A DNA stretch of 35,756 bases from Ideonella sp. A 288. Its GTDB lineage: Bacteria > Pseudomonadota > Gammaproteobacteria > Burkholderiales > Burkholderiaceae_C. Under the pieces are notes generated by a model, which was given only the letters and a program-made list of their open reading frames with translations, made no database searches and was not told where the DNA came from. Made by a program: the position numbers and the translations under genes. Positions 17,482 through 23,646 of the stretch are shown here, piece after piece (the stretch's first letter is position 1; the number at the start of each line of letters is the position of its first letter). Location of the stretch: positions 1 to 35,756 of the forward strand of contig NZ_MWLO01000077.1 in the NCBI RefSeq assembly GCF_002198735.1, in the 5' to 3' direction.

Positions 17482-19383
17482 ATGAACAGCACGCTCACCC
17501 TCGATCCGCCGGTGGCCCAGGCCACGCGCGCGGCGCAGTCGATCGCCGAACACATCGTCGAGGTCATCAGCGATTCGGGCGAAGGCGCCCAGCGCTGTGG
17601 CCAGTCGCTCGCTGCCATCGCCGCCCGCATGGGCAACGGCATCTGGACGACCGAGATCATCCCGGCCGAGATCCAGCCGCCGGCACGCAGCGTGGCCGGC
17701 GCCAGCGGCATCCGCATCCGCATCGGTTCGCAGCGCGTCACCAACGGCGGCGACCAGACCGACCTGGTGGTGGCCTTCAACGAGCAGGTCTTGATCGGCC
17801 GCGTGCAGGCCAGGGAGCTCAAGCCTGGGGCCACGATCCTGCTGGAGAGCATGTGGCAGCACCACCGCGACCCGAGCGTGGTGGCCTCTTACCTGAAGAC
17901 GGTCGAGGCCCTGCGCAGCGACGGCTACAAGGTGATCGAGGTGCCGCTCGAGGACCGGTGCAAGGAACTGGTGAGCGATCCGCGCAAGGGCAAGAACATG
18001 TTCGTGCTCGGCCTGCTGTGCAACCTGTACGGCCTGGACGCCAGCCTGGCACGCGAACAGATCGCACGCATCTTCGGCAAGAAGGACGACAAGGTCATCC
18101 AGAGCAATGTCGCGCTGTACGAAGCCGGCGCGGCCTGGGGTGAGTCGAACCTCGACTTCAAGTACCGCATCCCGGCGCAGCGCTCGAGCCAGGCGCAGAT
18201 CGTCATCAACGGCAACACCGCCATTGCCCTGGGCGTCATGGCCTCGGGCATGGACATCTGCGCCATGTACCCGATCACGCCGGCCACCTCGGCCTCGCAC
18301 TACCTGAGCGAGGTGTTCGAGAAGGTCGGGGGCCTGGTGCACCAGGCCGAGGACGAGATTGCCGCCTGCGCCTTTGCCATCGGCGCGTCCTATGCCGGCA
18401 AGTGCGCGGTGACCATCACCTCCGGGCCGGGCTATTCGCTCAAGCAGGAGGCCATCGGCCTGGCGGTGATGGCCGAGATCCCGCTGGTGGTGGTCAACGT
18501 GCAGCGCGGCGGGCCCAGCACCGGCCAGCCCACCAAGGTCGAGCAGGGCGACCTGCCGGCAGCCGTGTTCGGCAGCCATGGCGATGCACCCAAGGTGGTG
18601 ATGGCGCCGTGCAGCATCGAGGACTGCTTCTACTCGGTGATCACCGCACGCAAGATCGCCGAGACCTTCGGCATGGTGGTGGTGGTGCTGTCGGATGCCA
18701 GCCTGTCGACGGCGCAGCAACCCTTCCCGCGACCGCAGTTCAGCGAGGATTGGCTGGCGCCGCCGGTCGACCAGACCCCCGTACCCCCGGGCGCCAAGCC
18801 CTACGACTGGGATCCGGTCACCGGGCTGTCGCGTCGCTTCCAGCCGGGCCAGCCGGGCGGCATGCACACGCTCACCGGCCTGGCGCACGACCGCAACAGC
18901 AAGGTCGCCTACGACCCCAGCATCAACGAGGAAGGCCTGCGCGCACGCAGCCTGAAGCTGGCCGCGCTGCAGAAGACGCTGAAGGCGCCGCCGGTCGTCG
19001 GTGGCAGCGATGGCGACATGCTGCTGGTGGGCTGGGGCAGCACGATGGGCGCGATCGAAGAAGCCGTGAGCCGGCTCCGCGCCGAAGGGCTGGCCGTGTC
19101 GTCGATGCACCTGCGTTTCATCCAGCCGATGCCGTCGGGCATCCGCGAGATCTTCAAGCGCTTCAAGCATGTGATGACGATCGAGGGCAACTGGTCCGAC
19201 CGCATCGAGGACGAGTTGATCGACGAGGACAACCGCCGCTACTCGGCGCTGGCCATGATGCTGCGGTCGCGCTTCCTGGTCGACGTCGATTGCTGGAGCG
19301 AAGCGCGCGGCCAGCCCATCAAGCCCGGTGACATCTGCCGCGTCGTGCGGCGTGCGTTGAAACAAGAGGGGCCATCATCATGA
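17482..19383 (+). CDS. 2-oxoacid:acceptor oxidoreductase alpha subunit (second type)
   Basis: This 633-aa gamma-alpha fusion belongs to a subgroup clearly different from korA. The gamma domain opens with SDSGEGAQRCGQ and TTEIIPAEIQPPARS instead of the NGSGSASAN/SNIQGMPTW form. The alpha domain has YPITPATSASHYLS at Y263 and the VQRGGPSTGQPTK signature shared by the family (about residues 338-350). A C-terminal domain (about 510-620) completes the subunit. It should form an alpha2-beta2 enzyme with the next gene, to which it is coupled by an ATGA overlap. The substrate (pyruvate, 2-oxoglutarate, branched-chain or other 2-oxoacid) cannot be decided here. The position directly after nfnAB points to ferredoxin as electron acceptor. 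Confidence 0.85.
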   Translation: MNSTLTLDPPVAQATRAAQSIAEHIVEVISDSGEGAQRCGQSLAAIAARMGNGIWTTEIIPAEIQPPARSVAGASGIRIRIGSQRVTNGGDQTDLVVAFNEQVLIGRVQARELKPGATILLESMWQHHRDPSVVASYLKTVEALRSDGYKVIEVPLEDRCKELVSDPRKGKNMFVLGLLCNLYGLDASLAREQIARIFGKKDDKVIQSNVALYEAGAAWGESNLDFKYRIPAQRSSQAQIVINGNTAIALGVMASGMDICAMYPITPATSASHYLSEVFEKVGGLVHQAEDEIAACAFAIGASYAGKCAVTITSGPGYSLKQEAIGLAVMAEIPLVVVNVQRGGPSTGQPTKVEQGDLPAAVFGSHGDAPKVVMAPCSIEDCFYSVITARKIAETFGMVVVVLSDASLSTAQQPFPRPQFSEDWLAPPVDQTPVPPGAKPYDWDPVTGLSRRFQPGQPGGMHTLTGLAHDRNSKVAYDPSINEEGLRARSLKLAALQKTLKAPPVVGGSDGDMLLVGWGSTMGAIEEAVSRLRAEGLAVSSMHLRFIQPMPSGIREIFKRFKHVMTIEGNWSDRIEDELIDEDNRRYSALAMMLRSRFLVDVDCWSEARGQPIKPGDICRVVRRALKQEGPSS

Positions 19384-20369
19384 GCCGATCACTGAGCCAG
19401 TGCGTGATCAAGCTGCACGAGGAGCACCATGCCCTCGAGGACTACCAGGGCGGCGTGCCGCGCTGGTGCAGCGGTTGCGGCGACAACGCGATCCTGGCCG
19501 CCATGCAGCGCCTGTGCAGCGAAGAAGACCTGGCGCCCGAGAACACGGTGTTCGTGTCCGGCATCGGCTGCTCCAGCCGGCTGCCGCACTACATGAAGAC
19601 CTACGGCTTCCACGGCATCCACGGCCGCGCCTTTCCGGTGGCCGAGGGCATCAAGATGGCCCGGCCGGACCTGAACGTGTTCGTCAGCACCGGCGACGGC
19701 GACTGCTGCAGCATCGGCGCCGCGCACTGGATCCACGCCATCCGCTACAACATGAACATCACGGTCGTGCTGCACGACAACCATGTGTACGGGTTGACGA
19801 AGAAGCAGGCCTCGCCGACCTCGCCGCGCGGCTTGAAGAGCAACACCACGCCCTACGGCGCCACGCTGGAGCCGATGAACCCGCTGACGGTGACGCTGGG
19901 CGTGCAGGGCGCCTCGTTCGTGGCGCAGGGCGTCGACTGGGTGCCCGAGGTGCTGTACGACATCATGCACGCCGCGTTCAAGCACCGGGGTTTCTCGTTC
20001 GTGCGCATCCTGCAGCGCTGCCCGGAGTTCATGCCCAAAGCCTTCGACCCCTGGCTGCACGATCCGCAGCGCACCATGCTGCTCACGCACCCGGACGGCC
20101 TGCAGCTCAGCCCCAGCCTGTCCAGCGCCTACCGCAACCAGCGGCCACACGACCCGAGCAACATCGATCGGGCCCGCGAGATCGCCTCGATGGACGACCC
20201 GATCCCGGTGGGCATCCTGTACCGCAACCCCGATGCGCCGTGCTACGAGGACCTGCGGCATGCCGGCCAGATGCGCTCGCCGGAGTACATCCGCGCCGGA
20301 CTGAACCGCGAGTTCGACAAGTACACGGTCTGGCCCGAAGGCGAAGAGCCCGCGCAGCAGGCCGGCTGA
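19380..20369 (+). CDS. 2-oxoacid:ferredoxin oxidoreductase beta subunit (second type)
   Basis: The 329-aa TPP-binding subunit carries four cluster cysteines in the expected places: CSGC (C30, C33), GIGCS (C64) and LQRC (C214). The TPP motif runs from GDGDCCSIG (residue 105 onward) to DNHVYGLTKKQASPTSPRG (about 133-151), the classical form with SPTS. This differs from korB, which has ENN and SATAD at these places. It overlaps the alpha gene by 4 nt. The gene for the PFOR-like/ferredoxin protein begins 44 nt downstream, so the electron acceptor may be encoded next. Confidence 0.88.
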   Translation: MSRSLSQCVIKLHEEHHALEDYQGGVPRWCSGCGDNAILAAMQRLCSEEDLAPENTVFVSGIGCSSRLPHYMKTYGFHGIHGRAFPVAEGIKMARPDLNVFVSTGDGDCCSIGAAHWIHAIRYNMNITVVLHDNHVYGLTKKQASPTSPRGLKSNTTPYGATLEPMNPLTVTLGVQGASFVAQGVDWVPEVLYDIMHAAFKHRGFSFVRILQRCPEFMPKAFDPWLHDPQRTMLLTHPDGLQLSPSLSSAYRNQRPHDPSNIDRAREIASMDDPIPVGILYRNPDAPCYEDLRHAGQMRSPEYIRAGLNREFDKYTVWPEGEEPAQQAG

Positions 20370-20413
20370 GGCTGGCCCGGGCCGCCGCGGACAACCGACA
20401 ACGAGAACGTGCC

Positions 20414-22603
20414 ATGGACATGCATGCCAAGCCCCAGGACCAGCTGATCTTCCACCTCACCGGCAAATGCCAGGGCGACGGCGTCGTGTCGACGGCCGGC
20501 CTCGATCTGCGCCCCGCGCTGCTGGCGCCGTACCGAGACCTCAACGCGCTGCGGCACGACTTCCCGGCGGTGCTGGTGCAAGGCGCCGGCGGGCGGGAGT
20601 TCGTGCGCTCCTTGTCCAGCCTGGTCGACACCATGCTCGAGAGCGTGGCGCCACGGGGCATCGAGGGCGAGCGCCTGCGCCGTCACGCGCTGCAGCTCGA
20701 GCGCGAGATCCGGTCCGACGTGGCCGGGGGCGCCACCGGCAGCCTGTCGGAACTGTGGGACGCGGCTGCGGCGCGCCTGGGCGCGCGCGAGGGCGAGACC
20801 CTGGAAAAGGTGCTGGCCCACGCCGGCGGCGCCCTCAGCGTCGATGGCGACGTCGTGGGCTGCACGCACCAGATGCCGGCGCGGCTGATCACCCATGCCT
20901 GGCATGCCGCGCGCCGTGCCAAGGCCAAGCTGTTTCGAGCCGACCTGAGCCGCCTGGTGCTGAAGCTGTCCGACATCCTGCGTGCCGCGCACAGCCACTC
21001 GCAGGCGGGGCGGCAGCCGGACAGCCTGAAGGCCGCCGTCGGTGGGTCGCACCGCGATGCGTTCGACTTCGACCTGTTGTCGCGCATCGTCGGCAAGGGG
21101 GCGCCGCGCGACGAGTTGCCTGCGGCGCGGCGCGAGCGTCTGGTGCGCACGCTGGGCGTGCTGGAGTCGCAGCGCTTCTTCGGGCCGCCAGAGCGCGAGG
21201 CCGAAGAAGGCGCCGACTGCCTCGACTTCGAGTTCGACAACTGCGCCGCGGCAGCCCAGGCCTTTCGTCAGCGCCTGGGTGACCTGGCCGAGCTGGTCAA
21301 GGCGATGTCGATCGCCGAGCTGGAGGCCAAGGGCCACTACGTCGAGGCCGAGCACGACCTGGTCTTCGACGCCTTCGGCGAGCATTCGCTGACGGCTGCC
21401 GACCTGGCGCGCTTTCCGGATTACCTGGTGTGCATCCCGCCCGATCGCAACGACGCCCCGGAGAACGCCAACCTGATGGAGATGCTGTCGTCCGGCCTGC
21501 CCGTGAAGGTGCTGGTGCAGACCTCGGATCTGCTCGAAGAGGCATCGATCGGCACCGGGCACTTCGCCTTTGGCGTGCGCAGCGCGCGGCTGGCCACTGC
21601 GGCCATGGGCCTGGGCGGCATGTTCGTGCTGCAGTCGCCCAGCGCCAACCTGGTGGCGCTTCGCGCGCAGATCGGCCGCGGGCTGGCCTGTCAGGGGCCG
21701 GCGCTGTTCAGCGTCTTTTCCGGCTCGGCGCAGCCTGCCAGTCAGCTGCCGCCTTATCTCACCGCCGCTGCCGCGATGACCTCACGCGCCTTTCCGGCGT
21801 TCAGCTACGACGCCGCAGCCGGTGCCAATTGGGCCACGCGCTTCTCGCTGGAGAACAACCCGCAGCCCGATGGCGATTGGGCGGTCGAGACCCTGGCCTA
21901 TGCCGACACGGCCCTGCAGCAGCTTGCCGAGCGCTGCGCCTTCACCTTCGCGGACTTCGTGCTGTGCGACAGCCGCTGCGCAGCGCACTTTGCGCGGGTG
22001 CCCCGCGAGCACTGGAACGCGGCGATGCTGCCGGTGGCCGATTGGCTGGCGTTGGACGAGCGTGAGGCGGCGCAACGCGTGCCGTACCTGCTGGCGGTGG
22101 ATGCCGACGATGCCCTGCACCGGGTGATCGTCGATGCCCGGCTGATGCAGGCCACGCGCCGCAGCCTGCTGCTGTGGCATCGCCTGCAGGAGCACGGCGG
22201 CGTGCACGACTCGCACGCCGAACGGCGGCAGGTGCAGGAGAGTGCCTCGCAGAAGGCGCCGGCACCGGCCACGCCGGCTGCCGTGGCGCCCGCCGCACCG
22301 AAGCCCGCGACGGCCGAGGCTGCAGATGCCGCGCCCGACGTGCCGGCGCACTCGCGTGACGAGGCCTGGATCGACACGGCCCGTTGCCCGAGCTGCAACG
22401 AATGCCAGTTGATCAACGACCGCATGTTCGCCTACGACGAGCGCAAGCAGGCCTACATCAAGGACCTCACGGCGGGCACCTACCGTCAGCTGGTCGAGGC
22501 TGCGGAAAGCTGCCAGGTCGCGATCATCCACCCCGGCGAGCCGCGCGATACCAATGAACCCGGCCTGGCAGAGCTGCTGCTGCGAGCCGAGCCCTTCCGG
22601 TGA
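20414..22603 (+). CDS. Degenerate PFOR TPP-domain protein fused to a single-cluster ferredoxin
   Basis: No standard name applies to this 729-aa protein. An N-terminal region (1-330) is unrecognised and rich in Arg/Glu helices. Residues about 340-490 align by eye with the TPP-binding domain of one-chain pyruvate:ferredoxin oxidoreductase: LSSGLPVKVLVQTSDLLEE sits where PFOR has the SGE-VNVFVMDTEVYSN block. It is followed by counterparts of the AMG, FVLQS, GPALFSVFSG and YD elements. The TPP/Mg GDG is PDR here and the DTEVYSNTGGQ loop is lost, so it should not bind TPP. After an Ala/Pro linker (about 615-650) comes a ferredoxin domain with C658, C661, C664 and C700 for one [4Fe-4S] cluster. It may be electron carrier and scaffold for the preceding oxidoreductase. 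Confidence 0.7.
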   Translation: MDMHAKPQDQLIFHLTGKCQGDGVVSTAGLDLRPALLAPYRDLNALRHDFPAVLVQGAGGREFVRSLSSLVDTMLESVAPRGIEGERLRRHALQLEREIRSDVAGGATGSLSELWDAAAARLGAREGETLEKVLAHAGGALSVDGDVVGCTHQMPARLITHAWHAARRAKAKLFRADLSRLVLKLSDILRAAHSHSQAGRQPDSLKAAVGGSHRDAFDFDLLSRIVGKGAPRDELPAARRERLVRTLGVLESQRFFGPPEREAEEGADCLDFEFDNCAAAAQAFRQRLGDLAELVKAMSIAELEAKGHYVEAEHDLVFDAFGEHSLTAADLARFPDYLVCIPPDRNDAPENANLMEMLSSGLPVKVLVQTSDLLEEASIGTGHFAFGVRSARLATAAMGLGGMFVLQSPSANLVALRAQIGRGLACQGPALFSVFSGSAQPASQLPPYLTAAAAMTSRAFPAFSYDAAAGANWATRFSLENNPQPDGDWAVETLAYADTALQQLAERCAFTFADFVLCDSRCAAHFARVPREHWNAAMLPVADWLALDEREAAQRVPYLLAVDADDALHRVIVDARLMQATRRSLLLWHRLQEHGGVHDSHAERRQVQESASQKAPAPATPAAVAPAAPKPATAEAADAAPDVPAHSRDEAWIDTARCPSCNECQLINDRMFAYDERKQAYIKDLTAGTYRQLVEAAESCQVAIIHPGEPRDTNEPGLAELLLRAEPFR

Positions 22604-22611
22604 AGGCGCCG

Positions 22612-22638
22612 GGCCCGGCCGCCTTGCGGCGGGCCCCG
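22612..22638. other. GC-rich imperfect hairpin between convergent genes
   Basis: GGCCGCC and GGCGGGCC can pair around TTGC with one bulged G. It lies between the convergent ends of the PFOR-like gene (22603) and dsbB (22667). No T-run is present on either strand, so it is only a possible shared transcription end. Confidence 0.3.
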
Positions 22639-22666
22639 CCCACCATGCGCGCCGCAGGGCGCACGA

Positions 22667-23146
22667 TCAAGCAGGCTGGCGAAGCACCTTCAGCATGGCC
22701 CAGCCCAGCACGAGGAACAGCGCGAGGCTGAAGAACTCGTAGGGCACGCCGGCCATCGAGACCTTGGCATCGGCGCACGAGGCGTAGGCGGCAAACACCT
22801 GCGGCAGCAGCCCGTCCAGGCCGGTGGCCGACATCAGCTTGTCGGCGAAGGTGAGGTTGCACGAGGCCGACGCCGCCGCCACGAAGTGCTGCCACAGCGC
22901 TGCGGCGATGCCGCAGTTGGCGAACAACAGCGCCAGCCCGGCGCCCACGCGGCGCCCCAGCGGCGAGCGCCACAGCAGCCCCACCAGCGCGCCGGCGGCC
23001 AGCAGCAAGAAGATCAGCCGCTGCAGCACGCACCAGGGGCAGGGCTGCATGTCGTGCACATGCTGCGACACCAGCGCGGCGCCGACGGCGCCCAGCGCCA
23101 CCACCACCGTGCCGCCCAGCAGCAGGTCGGTTCTCGCGAGCGTCAT
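22667..23146 (-). CDS. dsbB: Disulfide bond formation protein DsbB
   Basis: DsbB is the inner-membrane quinone reductase that reoxidises periplasmic DsbA. The 159-aa protein has four hydrophobic segments. The first periplasmic cysteine pair is CPWC (C36, C39), directly followed by LQR, and the second pair is C96 and C124 in the other periplasmic loop, the full redox set. The ATG at 23146 is chosen because it overlaps the RidA stop as ATGA; an upstream in-frame ATG at 23179 would lie within ridA. It is the second gene of a two-gene minus-strand unit and converges on the redox island. Confidence 0.92.
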   Translation of the reverse strand: MTLARTDLLLGGTVVVALGAVGAALVSQHVHDMQPCPWCVLQRLIFLLLAAGALVGLLWRSPLGRRVGAGLALLFANCGIAAALWQHFVAAASASCNLTFADKLMSATGLDGLLPQVFAAYASCADAKVSMAGVPYEFFSLALFLVLGWAMLKVLRQPA

Positions 23147-23598
23147 GCCACTTCGGCGATCAGCTCGATTTCCACGCACGCGCCCATCGGGATCTGCGCC
23201 ACGCCGAAGGCGCTGCGGGCATGGGCGCCGGCGGCACCGAACACCTCGCCGAACAGCTCGGACGCGCCGTTGGTCACCAGGTGCTGCTCGGTGAAGGTGG
23301 CTGTGGAGTTCACCAGGCTCATCACCTTGACGATGCGGGTGACCTTGTTCAGGTCGCCCACCGCGGCGTGCAGCGTGCCCATCAGGTCGATCGCGATGGC
23401 GCGGGCGGCGGCCTTGCCTTCGTCGGTGGCCATCGTCAGGCCGAGCTGGCCGACCCAGGCCTTGCCGTCCTTCTTGGCGATGTGGCCGGAGATGAACACC
23501 AGGTTGCCGGTGCGCACGAAGGGCACGTAGGCGGCGGCCGGCACGGCCACCGGCGGCAGGGTGATGCCGAGCTGCTGGAGCTTGTCGTAGACGGACAT
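23143..23598 (-). CDS. RidA-family protein lacking the deaminase arginine
   Basis: This 151-aa member of the YjgF/YER057c/UK114 superfamily belongs to the longer subgroup. Classical RidA hydrolyses reactive enamine/imine intermediates and uses an Arg in a V-x-V-A-R-L-P context. Here the motif is FGVAQIPMGACVEIE, with Gln135 in place of that Arg, so enamine deaminase activity is doubtful. SGHIAKKDG near residue 38 and VEIELIAEVA at the end are typical of the fold. Its stop overlaps the dsbB start, and it is divergent from comEC with 48 bp between them. Confidence 0.85.
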   Translation of the reverse strand: MSVYDKLQQLGITLPPVAVPAAAYVPFVRTGNLVFISGHIAKKDGKAWVGQLGLTMATDEGKAAARAIAIDLMGTLHAAVGDLNKVTRIVKVMSLVNSTATFTEQHLVTNGASELFGEVFGAAGAHARSAFGVAQIPMGACVEIELIAEVA

Positions 23599-23632
23599 GG
23601 TTGGCGCCTCGAAACAGGGTGGGCCGGCATCC

Positions 23633-23638
23633 TACACT
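23633..23638 (+). promoter_or_regulatory. Predicted -10 box of comEC, 8 nt from its start codon
   Basis: TACACT fits the -10 consensus in four of six positions and sits in the context CCTACACT. It ends 8 nt before the comEC ATG, the same geometry as CCTACAAT before parE. No good -35 is seen at 16-18 nt. Transcription starting 6-7 nt downstream would give an almost leaderless mRNA. Confidence 0.35.
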
Positions 23639-23646
23639 GCGGCCCC

